From contig NZ_JAMYFE010000069.1 of NCBI RefSeq assembly GCF_024129865.1, positions 1 to 64,000 on the forward strand: DNA of 64,000 nucleotides, read 5' to 3'. Made by a program: the position numbers and the translations under genes. Under the pieces are notes generated by a model, which saw nothing but the letters and a program-made list of their open reading frames with translations, was not told where the DNA came from and ran no database searches. The first letter of the stretch is position 1, and each line of letters starts with the position of its first letter. Origin of the DNA: Stieleria tagensis (GTDB taxonomy: Bacteria > Planctomycetota > Planctomycetia > Pirellulales > Pirellulaceae). Below are positions 16,479-27,041 of the stretch, one piece after another.

Positions 16479-19400
16479 ATGGCGATCGACCAAAACAGCA
16501 TGACAAATTCGACCAACGCTCATCAAGCCAACAAGCCGATGGATACTTTATTTTCCCGTTTCGTTTGCTCGGTTCTACTGGTATGCGGCACGTTCGCTGG
16601 TTCGGGGGCCGCGCAAGACGCATCCGGTATCAAGAATATCAAGGGCGCAGACCTGGACCTGATGAGCAATCATGATCCAGCGTCAGAACTTGAGAATTTT
16701 GAGTTGCTCGACGGATACCAGGTGAACTTGTTCGCGTCGGATCCGATGCTCGCCAATCCCACCCACATGCACTGGGATTCTCGAGGTCGACTGTGGGTGT
16801 CGTGTTCGTGGGCCTATCCGCAGCTCAAGCCTGGCGAAGTCGCTAACGACAAAATCATCATCCTCGAAGATACCGATGATGACGGCGTCGCCGACAAATC
16901 CACCGTCTTTGCCGATGGACTGTACGTGCCAACCGGTTTGGAACTGGCCAATGGTGGATGTTATGTCGCACAATCACCTGACGTGTTTTTTCTAAAGGAC
17001 ACCGATGGGGATGACGTTGCCGATGTGAAAGAATTGGCACTCACAGGGTTCGGGATCGAAGACAGTCACCACTCGGTCAGTGCTTGGCGACGTGGCCCCG
17101 GTGGATGGATTTATTTCCAGGAAGGCATCTTCTTGCATTCCCAGGTTGAAACGCAGCATGGTGTCGTACGGAATTACAACGGAGGCGTCTATCAATACAA
17201 CCCCCGCACTCAAGAGTTGCGAGTGTTTTGTACAGGGACCGGGGGCAATCCTTGGGGGCACGTGTTCGACAGATGGGGCCAGTCGTTTATGGTCAACAAC
17301 CCCCGCATCATGTACCTGTCACATGCCACGGGAAACAGTGGCCAGCAGATACGGATCAACCCGTTGATCAGCACGGAAAAACAATGTGGTGGCGATCTCG
17401 CCACGGGGACTCATGTCGGAGACGATCTCCGTGACAATCTGCTCAGCGGCCGTTTTAAAAGTCGAGCCATTATCCGCTATGAATTCACCGAAGACGGTGC
17501 CGGATTCAGTGCCAACGTTCTGCCGCCGTTGATGACCTGCAAGCATCCCAATTTTCGGCCCGTTGATGTCAAGACTGGTCCCGACGGAGCGATCTACGTT
17601 GCGGATTGGTACAACTCGATCATTAACCACGCCTCCCATGATTTTCGTGATCCGCGACGTGATCACGAGCATGGCCGGATTTGGCGGATCACACACAAAG
17701 ATCGTCCGCTGGTCAAAAAGCCTCGGCTCGATGGGATCACTGTCGCGGAGCTTGTCGATCACTTGAAAAGTCCCGAAGCCTGGACGCGGCACCAAGCAAG
17801 AAAGGAACTCAGTGAGCGGGACCCGGACGAAGTGCTGGCAACTCTCGAAACATGGGTTGATGGTCTTGATCAGAAGTCCGAACAGTACGACCATCAACTC
17901 GTCGAAGCGATGTGGGCCTGCCAGAATGTGGAACGCCCGAGCGAGAAGATCTTGGAATTGGTGTTGAACGCAGAAGACGGCCACGCACGTTCGGCAGGTG
18001 CTCGAATCATCCGGTACTGGCACAACGATCTGTCGGATCCAATTCAGATGATTGCCAAGGCAGCCGGAGACCCGTTTCCCCGCACTCGAATGGAAGCGGT
18101 TTTGTCGGCCGGTTTCATCCCCAAGGCCGAAGCCTACGTGGCGGCGCTGAATTCGATCGATCATCCCGGCGATGCCTTTCTCGACAAAGCATTGCCACAA
18201 ACGGCCATGGCTCTGGAAAAGTTCTGGCGACCATCGCTGGATGCCGGAACACTTCAGTTCTCAAAAGATTCGCATCGGGCATTTGCCGAGCAATCAGCCG
18301 GGATCGGTTTTCAGGAGCGCATTGAGACGTTTTTGAGTCAGGACGCTCCGACGGACAAGGACATCACAGAATTTTGCAGCCAACTCCAGGCGGTCGGTAC
18401 CCACAGCGATGTTCTGCAGATCGTCGGTGTTTTGACTGGAAAAGGATTGAAATCTACCGACGCCACCATCGCCTTGCTCGAAACACTCAAGGGAATGCGG
18501 AAGTCGCAGCCATCCAAAGGCTTCCAGCGACGGATCCGTCGCCTGACGCGATTGCTCGCACATGAAAATACTGTCGTCGCATCACTTGCCGCCGACAACC
18601 TGGCCGCCTGGCAAGCTCGCGATGTCACGGCTGAGCTTGTCGAACTGGTCGGGGACGGGCAACGTCCACCTGCGGTACGTCGTTCAGCCGCCGTCGCCTT
18701 GGCCAAACTTGGCGGTGCGAAAGAGAAAGAAACCCTGGTCGATCTCAGCAAGAATGGTGATTCACTCACTCGGTATTCCGCATTGGTCGGCATCGTAGCG
18801 ATCGACGTCCAAGACGGCGCGCGACTGACAGCCGAGCTATTGTCTCAGGATCCGGGCGAGTCAGATCCAGTACCACTGATCCAAGCGACTCTCAAGCATC
18901 GAAACGGTGGTCGCGTACTTTCCGGTGCGATGAAAAATGTCGTGATTCATCCGCTGGCTGCCTCTCGTGTCACTGAGTTTCACCGTTCGACCGGGTTGTT
19001 GCCCGCGGATCTTGCCAAGTTGTTTCAGCCAGCCTCGGATTCCCCCTCGCTCAATTCACAATTGTTGGCGGAAGACCAAGCGAAACTAACCCGCGACGTC
19101 GAATCGCTGGGAGACGCGGTCCGTGGCGAAATGGTCTATCGGCGAAAGTCTTTGGCGTGCACCAACTGTCATGCCATCGGACCGGTCGGTTCGGTCATCG
19201 GTCCAAATTTGGTAGCGGTGGGTGCCGCGGCAAAGACGAGCTATGTCGTGGAATCGATTTTGCAGCCGAACAAAGCGATCGCTGAACATTACGAAAATCG
19301 ACTGTTCCTACTGGAGGATGGGTCGACCCAGGTTGGGATTGTGGCGTTCAAAAGCGATGATGAGGTCGTGGTGCGAGATGCAGCGCAACAGGGAAAAGAG

Positions 19401-19949
19401 GTGCGTCTGGCGACAGAAGATATTGTTGCCGAGAAGGCTATGGTTTCCGCCATGCCGACTGGGCTGGTCGATCAACTCAACAATCGTCAAGAGTTTTTGG
19501 ATCTAGCGAAGTTCGTCGCGGCCTTGGGCAGACCGGGCGACTTTGCCAATGATGAAAGCCCGGTCATTCGCAGGTGGCGTGTGATTGCCACTCCAGCAGA
19601 CGATGCTGTTCCGAGAGACGACGCGGCCTGGGTCACAGCGTTCAGCAAAGTCAACGGTGAATTGCCCAGTAGTGAATTTCCGGATGCAGACCAAGTGCTT
19701 GTTCGCGGATACGTGAACGTGCTGACGTCTGGTGCCGTGCAATTGAAGATCAACGATGTGACAGGAATCCGGGTTTGGGTCGACGACAATGAACTCGCCA
19801 GTCCGTCAAGTGTTACCCCACTGACCAAGGGGCGACGGGCGGTCACATTTGCCATCGACCGAATCAAACGTGGCGACACGGGGCTGAGAGTCGAAATCTT
19901 GCCCGCAACCGCGTCCCCCGCAAAGTATCAACCCGAAGGTGGATTCTGA
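16479..19949 (+). CDS. PVC-type heme-binding, membrane-bound-dehydrogenase-like protein with HEAT repeats
   Basis: Large exported protein of 1,156 residues from ATG 16479. The frame opens at 16353 inside repeat copy B, so I do not use that start. ATG 16539 is a credible alternative that begins right at the signal peptide (MDTLFSRFVCSVLLVCG). Residues about 60-410 form a glucose/sorbosone-dehydrogenase-like beta-propeller (Piru_Ver_Nterm type; MHWDSRGRLWVSCSWAYPQL, PDGAIYVADWYNS). About 420-775 are HEAT-like helical repeats. About 880-1015 form the Pirellula/Verrucomicrobium-type cytochrome c with CTNCH at 894-898. A beta-sandwich region follows to the end. Such proteins are presumed to oxidise sugars or related compounds in the periplasm, passing electrons to the heme; no substrate is proven. 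Confidence 0.88.
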   Translation: MAIDQNSMTNSTNAHQANKPMDTLFSRFVCSVLLVCGTFAGSGAAQDASGIKNIKGADLDLMSNHDPASELENFELLDGYQVNLFASDPMLANPTHMHWDSRGRLWVSCSWAYPQLKPGEVANDKIIILEDTDDDGVADKSTVFADGLYVPTGLELANGGCYVAQSPDVFFLKDTDGDDVADVKELALTGFGIEDSHHSVSAWRRGPGGWIYFQEGIFLHSQVETQHGVVRNYNGGVYQYNPRTQELRVFCTGTGGNPWGHVFDRWGQSFMVNNPRIMYLSHATGNSGQQIRINPLISTEKQCGGDLATGTHVGDDLRDNLLSGRFKSRAIIRYEFTEDGAGFSANVLPPLMTCKHPNFRPVDVKTGPDGAIYVADWYNSIINHASHDFRDPRRDHEHGRIWRITHKDRPLVKKPRLDGITVAELVDHLKSPEAWTRHQARKELSERDPDEVLATLETWVDGLDQKSEQYDHQLVEAMWACQNVERPSEKILELVLNAEDGHARSAGARIIRYWHNDLSDPIQMIAKAAGDPFPRTRMEAVLSAGFIPKAEAYVAALNSIDHPGDAFLDKALPQTAMALEKFWRPSLDAGTLQFSKDSHRAFAEQSAGIGFQERIETFLSQDAPTDKDITEFCSQLQAVGTHSDVLQIVGVLTGKGLKSTDATIALLETLKGMRKSQPSKGFQRRIRRLTRLLAHENTVVASLAADNLAAWQARDVTAELVELVGDGQRPPAVRRSAAVALAKLGGAKEKETLVDLSKNGDSLTRYSALVGIVAIDVQDGARLTAELLSQDPGESDPVPLIQATLKHRNGGRVLSGAMKNVVIHPLAASRVTEFHRSTGLLPADLAKLFQPASDSPSLNSQLLAEDQAKLTRDVESLGDAVRGEMVYRRKSLACTNCHAIGPVGSVIGPNLVAVGAAAKTSYVVESILQPNKAIAEHYENRLFLLEDGSTQVGIVAFKSDDEVVVRDAAQQGKEVRLATEDIVAEKAMVSAMPTGLVDQLNNRQEFLDLAKFVAALGRPGDFANDESPVIRRWRVIATPADDAVPRDDAAWVTAFSKVNGELPSSEFPDADQVLVRGYVNVLTSGAVQLKINDVTGIRVWVDDNELASPSSVTPLTKGRRAVTFAIDRIKRGDTGLRVEILPATASPAKYQPEGGF

Positions 19950-20148
19950 CTGCTGTTCGTCACTCGTTCTGCCTCAATCGCGCCTGTTCGATTGCGTTAA
20001 ATTCATCTGATCGAAGAACGACATGCGCGTTCGCTGTAGAGGTGATCATTTGACGCGTCGATCAACACGAATCACCAAAACGATCTGCCGGCCATGAGCC
20101 ATTGACTACGATCGGTTCATTGTCATCACCCGAGAGAATCAAAAGCAT

Positions 20149-21654
20149 ATGAGAGCTAGAAACGTGATTTGCAAAAGTGTTGTGTTCGGGTTGTTAGTCG
20201 CGATTGCCACGACCGGTTACGCCCAATCAAAGCCCAACATCATCTACCTCATGGCCGACGACCAAAATGTCGGGTCGATCGGCTGCTACGGGAATCCCGA
20301 GGTGCAGACACCCAACATGGATCGGTTGGGGCACGATGGATTGATTTTTGACCGTCACTACAACACGACGTCAATCTGTATGGCCAGTCGTGCGAACGTG
20401 ATGACGGGAATGTATGAATACAAAACCGGCACAAACTTTGAACACGGCAACATGAAGCCAGAGGTTTGGGCGAAATCCTATCCAGTGCTCCTGCGCGAAG
20501 CGGGTTATCTGACTGCGTTTGCCGGCAAATTCGGCTTTGAAATTGATGGATTGAATCAGACCAAGGGGCTTCCGGAAAACGATTTTGATTTTTGGGGCGG
20601 CGGTCCGGGGCAAACGTCGTACAAGACCGCCAGCAATCAATCGATGGCAAAGTATGCTGAGGACCACCCGCACTCCACATTGTCATACGGTGCATTTGGT
20701 CAAGATGTGATCAAACAAGCCGTACAGCAGGACAAGCCGTTCTGCCTGTCGATCAGTTTCAAAGCGCCGCACCGCCCCGTCACTCCCGACCCGCAATTTG
20801 ACGCTGTCTACGCTGGAAAAAGATTTACGAAACCCGACAATTTTGGACGTGAGGCAGGACAGCATCTGTCGCAGCAGAGCAAGCAAGGGCGTCAGTATGT
20901 CCGTTTCGCCGAATGGGAATACGACAGCAACTACGACGCTGTGATGGCCAAATACTATCAGCTTGTCTATGCGATCGATGTGTCGTTGGGAATGATCCGC
21001 GCCGAACTCGATGCACAAGGAATTGCTGACAACACGGTGATCATCTACACCAGCGACAACGGCTACATTTGCGGGGCGCATGGCTATGGATCGAAGGTGT
21101 TGCCAATGGAGGAGTCGGCTCGCGTGCCACTGCTGATCTTTGATCCCCGCAGTCCGTCTGCGGGCAAAAAACAACGCAGTTCGGCATTGACGGGCAACAT
21201 CGATTTTGCGCCCACGATCCTCGAGCTTGCCGGTGTGTCGGCGCCACAATCAATGGACGGCGTCAGTCTGTTGCCGCTGTTAAATGACCCGGCAGCGGAT
21301 GTTCGCGAGCAGTTGGCATTCATCAATGTATGGGGGGCACTGCCAACGAAAAGTCTGACCTGTCTGACCAAGGAGTGGAAATACACGTACTGGTGGTATG
21401 GTGATGCGGAAATGGAGCCGACCGAGGAACTGTTTCATTTGAAAACGGATCCTCTGGAAATGAAAAATCTGTCTAGGGATCTTGAATCAGGAGACGTGCT
21501 AAACACCCTGCGCTCAAAATATGATGAACAGCTGGAGCGATGGAAACAGCAGGCCGTTTCCTACAACGATTATCAGCAGTACGGGGTCCTGTTTGATCGA
21601 ACGATTCCGGTCGATCAGAAACAATTTCAGAGACCGAAACGAAACAAACCCTAA
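20149..21654 (+). CDS. Sulfatase, CxASR type
   Basis: Exported sulfatase of 501 residues; signal peptide to about residue 26 (TTGYAQ), followed by [20 protein letters not shown]. The formylglycine site is CMASR with Cys77, the C-x-A-S-R variant. [11 protein letters not shown] replaces the usual GKWHLG phrase. [28 protein letters not shown] and [13 protein letters not shown] complete the active-site framework. It starts about 200 bases after the heme protein and is followed after 18 bases by the beta-helix gene, so it probably heads a transcript with the two polysaccharide-active proteins downstream. Confidence 0.93.
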   Translation: MRARNVICKSVVFGLLVAIATTGYAQSKPNIIYLMADDQNVGSIGCYGNPEVQTPNMDRLGHDGLIFDRHYNTTSICMASRANVMTGMYEYKTGTNFEHGNMKPEVWAKSYPVLLREAGYLTAFAGKFGFEIDGLNQTKGLPENDFDFWGGGPGQTSYKTASNQSMAKYAEDHPHSTLSYGAFGQDVIKQAVQQDKPFCLSISFKAPHRPVTPDPQFDAVYAGKRFTKPDNFGREAGQHLSQQSKQGRQYVRFAEWEYDSNYDAVMAKYYQLVYAIDVSLGMIRAELDAQGIADNTVIIYTSDNGYICGAHGYGSKVLPMEESARVPLLIFDPRSPSAGKKQRSSALTGNIDFAPTILELAGVSAPQSMDGVSLLPLLNDPAADVREQLAFINVWGALPTKSLTCLTKEWKYTYWWYGDAEMEPTEELFHLKTDPLEMKNLSRDLESGDVLNTLRSKYDEQLERWKQQAVSYNDYQQYGVLFDRTIPVDQKQFQRPKRNKP

Positions 21655-21672
21655 ACGATTGCGGTTGATTCG

Positions 21673-23856
21673 ATGCAGATAAAAATGATGAAACTGTTCG
21701 CGATGACGCTATTGGTCTTGATGACCGGGAACGCGTGTCTTGCTGACGACACGGCAGCGGACTTCTATGTGGCCGCCACCGGATCTGACACTTGGTCGGG
21801 GACACTGGCGGATTCCAATCAGCAAGCCAGCGATGGTCCGTTCGCAACGATACAGCGTGCTCGTGACGCCGTTCGAGAACTGAAGAAAAGTAAAGCGACG
21901 GACATCGTGGTGCTTGTTCGCGAAGGAAACTACACGCTCGACGAGACCCTTGTTTTTGGTTTGCAGGATTCTGGGGAAGGCCCAGCGACGATCACCTATG
22001 CGGCCTATCCCGGTGAGACGCCGGTATTGAGTTCCGCGCGAGAGATTTCAAAGTGGAGACAAGCCGATCCGAATCTTCCCAGGCTGGCAAAGCAGGCACG
22101 GGGCAAGGTCTTGGTCGCCGATGTTTCCGGAAGTTTCAAGTGTCTCTTTGACCAGGAAGGCCTTTTGCCGCGTGCCCGGTCGGCAGGATTCATCCCAATG
22201 AAGGGCAGTGGTCGCAGCGAGCTTCGTTTTCCAAAAGGCAAGTTGAAGCGTTGGCCGAACGTCAACGACGTAGAAATTGTCGTGCGTCCACATCACGCCT
22301 GGATCGTGAACGTACTGCCGTTGAAGTCGGTCGATGAAGTGAATCAGATCGCTTATACGTCCGTCGATGCGACCTATGCGATGAACGAACTCCATTTTTT
22401 GAAGGGAACTGAATCCTGCTGGGTAGAGAACGTCTTGGAAGAACTTGATGAACCAGGCGAGTGGGCGCTCGATACCACCGAAGACAAGCTCTATCTGTGG
22501 CCGCGAAACGAGACGACCGTCGTTGCTCCGCAATTAAAGGAACTCATTCGCATCGAAGGTGCAATTGACAAAGACGGTCCGAAGGACGATCCGGTGCGCA
22601 ATCTGCACTTTCGAGGCCTCACATTTCAACATGGCGACCGTGACACGTTGACCGATGAGGATGCTGGCCTACAGCACGATTGGGAGATGCACGACAAGGC
22701 AACTGCCTTGCTGCGTCTACGCGGAGCGGAAAACTGCAGCATCGAGAATTGTCATTTTGCCAACAGTGGTGGAGGGGCGATCCGAGTGGATTTGCATGGG
22801 ATCGAAAACACAATCTCAAACAACCACATCGAGCAGATAGGAGGTTCCGGCATTTTGCTTTGTGGCTATGGCCCGGGAACAAAAGATGTGAACCGGAACA
22901 ATCTCGTCTTCAACAACCACATCCACCATACGGGACGAATCTATTCGCATTCACCCGGCATCATGGTCTGGCAGAGTGGCGAAAACCGCGTCGCGAACAA
23001 TCTGATTCACCACACCCCTTACACGGGTTTGATTCTCTCGGGGTGCATGACCGACTTTTTTGCGAGATCCGGACGAGAGTTAACTCGGACCATCCGGTGG
23101 CATGAAGTGGGTGGCAAGCCATCCAAGAAAACACTCGATCAGGTGCGTCCTTTTTTGCACACGCATGACAATCGAATCGAATACAACGAGATCCATCACG
23201 CCATGGAAGCACTGGGCGATGGCAACGCGATCTACATTCGGGGTGCGGGCGCTGGAAATGTGATTCGTCGCAATTACGTTCATCATCTGGTTGCGCCCAT
23301 GATCATGCAGTGTGCGATCCGAACCGATGGTGGGCAGCAAGATACTTTGATCGCCGAAAACATCATCTACAAATGCACGTCGCAAGGCATCATGCTGAAA
23401 CTGAATACGCGCGTCGAAAACAATTTGGTGGTGGACGTGATCGCGCCGCCACGTGGTTACTACCTGTCGGTTCGCGAAGGTCCATTGACGGGGGCAACGA
23501 TCCAGCGAAATGTCTTTGTCTCCTACAACCGAGAAAGCCGGTTTATCGATGAGCTGCCGCCTGGAAAGGGAAAGCAATCCGAAGACAGAAGAGGGCGGTT
23601 GTTGGCACGTTCGAAGGATGCCGACACAGATTACAACATCTATTACTGCGCGACTGATCCGATGTTGGGCGCCCAAATGTTGAAACAGCAGCGAGGCAAT
23701 GGTGTCGACGCCCATAGCCGAGCGGTCGATCCGCTGCTGATCGATCCTGAAAACGGCGACTTTCGGTTCCACCCCGATTCCCCCGCCCTGAAAATGGGCA
23801 TCCTTCCCATCGACGTTTCAGAAATAGGTCTAAGGACAGAAATTTCATCGGACTGA
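21673..23856 (+). CDS. Right-handed parallel beta-helix protein, GH141-like
   Basis: Exported protein of 727 residues with a short signal peptide (ending ACLAD). It opens with DFYVAATGSDTWSGTLAD and GPFATIQRARDAVRELKK, a hallmark of beta-helix enzymes in planctomycete and Bacteroidota glycan loci. The middle carries many beta-helix turns (NCSIENCHFANSGGGAIRVD, NNHIEQIGGSGILLCGYG, NRIEYNEIHHAMEALGDGNA). The overall layout resembles GH141, whose characterised members include an alpha-L-fucosidase and xylanases. Other beta-helix families such as lyases are possible. It lies between a sulfatase and an alginate-lyase-fold gene with gaps of only 18 and 16 bases, so it is probably part of the same operon. 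Confidence 0.75.
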   Translation: MQIKMMKLFAMTLLVLMTGNACLADDTAADFYVAATGSDTWSGTLADSNQQASDGPFATIQRARDAVRELKKSKATDIVVLVREGNYTLDETLVFGLQDSGEGPATITYAAYPGETPVLSSAREISKWRQADPNLPRLAKQARGKVLVADVSGSFKCLFDQEGLLPRARSAGFIPMKGSGRSELRFPKGKLKRWPNVNDVEIVVRPHHAWIVNVLPLKSVDEVNQIAYTSVDATYAMNELHFLKGTESCWVENVLEELDEPGEWALDTTEDKLYLWPRNETTVVAPQLKELIRIEGAIDKDGPKDDPVRNLHFRGLTFQHGDRDTLTDEDAGLQHDWEMHDKATALLRLRGAENCSIENCHFANSGGGAIRVDLHGIENTISNNHIEQIGGSGILLCGYGPGTKDVNRNNLVFNNHIHHTGRIYSHSPGIMVWQSGENRVANNLIHHTPYTGLILSGCMTDFFARSGRELTRTIRWHEVGGKPSKKTLDQVRPFLHTHDNRIEYNEIHHAMEALGDGNAIYIRGAGAGNVIRRNYVHHLVAPMIMQCAIRTDGGQQDTLIAENIIYKCTSQGIMLKLNTRVENNLVVDVIAPPRGYYLSVREGPLTGATIQRNVFVSYNRESRFIDELPPGKGKQSEDRRGRLLARSKDADTDYNIYYCATDPMLGAQMLKQQRGNGVDAHSRAVDPLLIDPENGDFRFHPDSPALKMGILPIDVSEIGLRTEISSD

Positions 23857-23861
23857 CCAGC

Positions 23862-23866
23862 GAGGA
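23862..23866 (+). promoter_or_regulatory. Shine-Dalgarno-like GAGGA supporting a GTG start
   Basis: GAGGA ends six bases before GTG 23873. This is the reason for preferring that codon over the in-frame ATG at 23885 as the start of the lyase-like gene. Confidence 0.5.
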
Positions 23867-23872
23867 TCACCA

Positions 23873-25204
23873 GTGAACCACCCTATGCCGGCGAACGTTT
23901 TTGTACGTTCCACCAAATTACGATTTGAATTCGTTTTCCGTCACGCGTTGCGTGCATCGTCAACGATCGCGTTCTGCCTGTCGCGAATCAGCAACATTTG
24001 CACCAGCGTTCCAGTTGTGGTCTTTGTTCTGGCCTGGGGATTCTGTGTCTGGGGCGCGTGCGCCCACGCTGACGAAGTGCAGCGCAAGGCACCGGCAAAG
24101 GCCCCGGACGGCAACTCCGATGCACAGGGATTTGTGCATCCTGGAATTGCCCACAGCAAGGCCAATATCGATTTTGTCAAAGCCAAGCTGTCCGCTGGCC
24201 AGCAGCCATGGGCCAATGCCTGGGAAAGATTGCAGGAATCTAGCTACGCCGACTTGGACTACCAGCCGAATCCTAGGGCACATGTTGAACGTGGCGCATC
24301 CAATCACCCAAATATTGGATCCTCGGATTTCTCCAATGATGCCGCGGCGGCTTATACACAGGCGCTGCGATGGGTGCTCTCTGACGACCCACGCTACGCT
24401 CGTAAATCAGCAGAAATCATCGATGCGTGGTCGACCACGCTCAAGACGATCCAGAATCACGATGCGAGGTTACTGGTCGGCATGGAAGGACATCTGTTTT
24501 GCAACGCCGCCGAGCTATTGCGGCACACTTGGGATGGATGGCCCGAATCCAGCCAGCAACAGTTTCGCGCGATGGCGAGAAACGTTTGGTATCCGATCAT
24601 CAAAGACTTCTATCCATCGGCTAACGGCAATTGGGATGCATCAATGTTGCAAACCATGATCGCGATGGGCGTCTTCTTGGACGATCACGAGATGTTTGAT
24701 CGAGCGGTGAACTATTTTCTTGCCGGCGAAGGCAACGGCGCGATTGGAAATTACTTCAATGATTTTGGTGAGTGCCAGGAATCTGGACGCGACCAAACTC
24801 ACACGCAAATGGGGTTGGAATTTCTAGCCAACACTTGCGAGACGGCTTGGAATCAAGGAACGGATTTATACGGCGCAATGGACAATCGTTTGTTACTCGG
24901 TTTCGAATACACGGCAAAGTACAACCTGGGATTCGACGTTCGCTACGAACCGTTCCGCAGTTTTGAGGGCCGTTACCACTACAAAGAAATCTCAAAACGA
25001 GGACGCCTGCGTCCGATGTATGAAAAAATCTATAGCCACTACCATCACCGCAACGACCTGCCCGCCGAGTTCAGCAAACAGGCTTTGCTCGAAATACGTG
25101 ATCGCGAAAACTCTGGTTCGCGAAACGGCAACCGCAGTCGCAATGGCCGACGCAGCGGTGGTCGCAGTTCGCTGCGCTGGGACACGTTAATGTTCGCTCG
25201 CTAA
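23873..25204 (+). CDS. Alginate-lyase-superfamily protein (PF05426; PL5/PL38-like)
   Basis: Protein of 443 residues starting at GTG 23873. It has an unusually long N-terminal region (about 55 residues, several Arg) before the hydrophobic export segment ending CAHAD. The mature part fits the (alpha/alpha)-toroid alginate lyase superfamily: FVHPGIAHSKANIDFVKAKL, then the GMEGHLFCNAAELLRHT helix, NGNWDASMLQTMIAMGVF and QESGRDQTHTQMGLEFLANT, whose Asn, His and Arg are candidate active-site residues. Known relatives (PL5, PL38) cleave uronic-acid polysaccharides such as alginate or glucuronan by beta-elimination. The last 25 residues are a low-complexity Arg/Gly/Asn/Ser tail. Its position suggests the target glycan contains uronic acid as well as sulfate. 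Confidence 0.78.
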   Translation: MNHPMPANVFVRSTKLRFEFVFRHALRASSTIAFCLSRISNICTSVPVVVFVLAWGFCVWGACAHADEVQRKAPAKAPDGNSDAQGFVHPGIAHSKANIDFVKAKLSAGQQPWANAWERLQESSYADLDYQPNPRAHVERGASNHPNIGSSDFSNDAAAAYTQALRWVLSDDPRYARKSAEIIDAWSTTLKTIQNHDARLLVGMEGHLFCNAAELLRHTWDGWPESSQQQFRAMARNVWYPIIKDFYPSANGNWDASMLQTMIAMGVFLDDHEMFDRAVNYFLAGEGNGAIGNYFNDFGECQESGRDQTHTQMGLEFLANTCETAWNQGTDLYGAMDNRLLLGFEYTAKYNLGFDVRYEPFRSFEGRYHYKEISKRGRLRPMYEKIYSHYHHRNDLPAEFSKQALLEIRDRENSGSRNGNRSRNGRRSGGRSSLRWDTLMFAR

Positions 25205-25237
25205 ATCTCAACCTCCTCCATTCATTCACAGCAACTC

Positions 25238-27034
25238 ATGATTCAATCTCTACGCATCTGCCTGCTCACGGTCGGGCTGTTTGTTTCCGGCTCCCTCGCT
25301 GCGGCTCCCCCGAACGTCGTGTTCGTTATTTCAGACGACCAAGGATACGGCGATCTTGGATGCACCGGGAATCCGATTGCGAAGACGCCAAACATCGACC
25401 AGTTGGCATCGGAGAGTTCTGGGCTGAGCGACTATCACGTTGCGCCAACTTGTTCTCCCACACGTTGCTCGTTGTTGACCGGGCATTGGACCAACCGCAC
25501 CGGTGTCTGGCACACGATCATGGGCCGGTCGATGCTACGGGAGAATGAAGTGACCGTCGGTCAAATGTTCGCCGACGCCGGCTATGAAACGGGTATGTTT
25601 GGAAAGTGGCATCTCGGTGATAACTATCCTTATCGTCCCGAGGACCGTGGGTTCACCGAGGTCTATCGACATGGCGGTGGCGGGATCGGACAAACCCCAG
25701 ACCTTTGGGATAACGCCTACTTCGACGGTTCTTATTTCCACAATGGAAAAATCGTTCCCGCCAAAGGCTACTGCACCGACGTCTTCTTCGAACAAGCGGG
25801 CGCCTTCATCAGTCGGTGTGCCAAGCAACAGAAGCCATTTTTTGCCTACATCTCCACCAACGCACCACACAAACCGCTGCACTGCCCGCCAAAGTACCTT
25901 CGTATGTATGAGGGGCAGTCCGAGAATATCGCCGCGTTCTACGGCATGATTACCAATATCGACGACAATGTCGGAAAGACGCGCCGGTTGATCGAAGAGC
26001 TCGGGATCGCGGATGACACGATTTTTGTATTCACCACAGACAATGGTACGGCCAGCGGCGCAAAAGTTTTTAATGCCGGAATGAGGGGCGGCAAGGGAAG
26101 CCCGTACGAGGGCGGGCATCGTGTGCCGTTCTTTCTTCATTGGCCAGCCGGCGGCATCACCAAACAGCATGACGTCGATCAGCTTACACATGCTGTCGAC
26201 ATTGTCCCCACGTTGCTTGAGATGACGGGCGTGAAAAAGCCTGATGGAGTGACGTTTGATGGCGTCTCGATTGCCGACTTGCTCGACCCAGCCAAAGACG
26301 TCGATTTCCCCGAGCGTTTTGTCATCAGTGATTCTCAACGCGTGCGAGATCCGATCAAGTGGCGCAGTTCATCGGTGATGTCGCAGCAGTATCGGCTGAT
26401 CAACGGCAAAGAACTTTATGACATCACCACCGACCCAGGCCAGAAAAATAATATCGCCAAAGACAACCCAGAAGTTGTCGCATCGATGCGCGAGTTTTAT
26501 GAGCAATGGTGGGCCGAGCTCAAACCGACTTTCTCACAGACCACCGAGATCTATCTCGGACACCCCGAGCACCCCGTGGTCACTCTCACCGCCCATGACT
26601 GGATCCAAAAGGTTTATCCACCCTGGCATCAAGGGGCCATTCGCGAGGCCGACCGAAAACATCCCGGTGCGGACAAACTGACTCACGAAGGCCACTGGGC
26701 GGTCAAGGTGATTCAAGATGGAAAGTATCAGATCTCGCTTCGCCGCTGGCCGGCCGAGTCGGGAGCCGCGATCAATGCCTCGCTTCCCGCCGGAGAAAAT
26801 GTGCCGGGTGCCACGGTGGCATTTCGCACTGTCACTGGAAACGCCATCGGAGCGACCGAAGCGGTCCTGCGGATTAATGACAAAGATCTCGACCGAAAGC
26901 CTGTCAGTGGGGACGCTGAAGAAGTCAGTTTCGTCACGGATCTCAAGCAAGGTTCGTATCAGCTTGCCCCGGTATTCCAAATTCCAGAAGGTGAATTGGG
27001 GGCCTACTATGTGATCGTCACTCATCTCGATTGA
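25238..27034 (+). CDS. Sulfatase with C-terminal beta-sandwich extension
   Basis: Exported sulfatase of 598 residues, longer than the other sulfatases here. The signal peptide ends SLAAAP; PNVVFVISDDQGYGDLGCTG follows. The formylglycine site is CSPTR with Cys72 (Thr in place of Ser at the fourth position, an accepted variant). GMFGKWHLGDNYPYRPEDRG, TTDNGTASG and EGGHRVPFFLHWPAGG are all present. After about residue 480 there is a beta-rich extension including EGHWAVKVIQDGKYQISLRR, possibly a carbohydrate-contacting domain. Its stop lies seven bases from the stop of the opposing sulfatase, so the two are convergent with no room for a conventional terminator between them. Confidence 0.93.
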   Translation: MIQSLRICLLTVGLFVSGSLAAAPPNVVFVISDDQGYGDLGCTGNPIAKTPNIDQLASESSGLSDYHVAPTCSPTRCSLLTGHWTNRTGVWHTIMGRSMLRENEVTVGQMFADAGYETGMFGKWHLGDNYPYRPEDRGFTEVYRHGGGGIGQTPDLWDNAYFDGSYFHNGKIVPAKGYCTDVFFEQAGAFISRCAKQQKPFFAYISTNAPHKPLHCPPKYLRMYEGQSENIAAFYGMITNIDDNVGKTRRLIEELGIADDTIFVFTTDNGTASGAKVFNAGMRGGKGSPYEGGHRVPFFLHWPAGGITKQHDVDQLTHAVDIVPTLLEMTGVKKPDGVTFDGVSIADLLDPAKDVDFPERFVISDSQRVRDPIKWRSSSVMSQQYRLINGKELYDITTDPGQKNNIAKDNPEVVASMREFYEQWWAELKPTFSQTTEIYLGHPEHPVVTLTAHDWIQKVYPPWHQGAIREADRKHPGADKLTHEGHWAVKVIQDGKYQISLRRWPAESGAAINASLPAGENVPGATVAFRTVTGNAIGATEAVLRINDKDLDRKPVSGDAEEVSFVTDLKQGSYQLAPVFQIPEGELGAYYVIVTHLD

Positions 27035-27041
27035 GAGTGGT

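Noticed and set aside
17319-18200. 293-codon open frame on the minus strand
   Set aside because: It is antisense to the PVC-type heme protein gene, which has clear domains; the reverse translation shows none.
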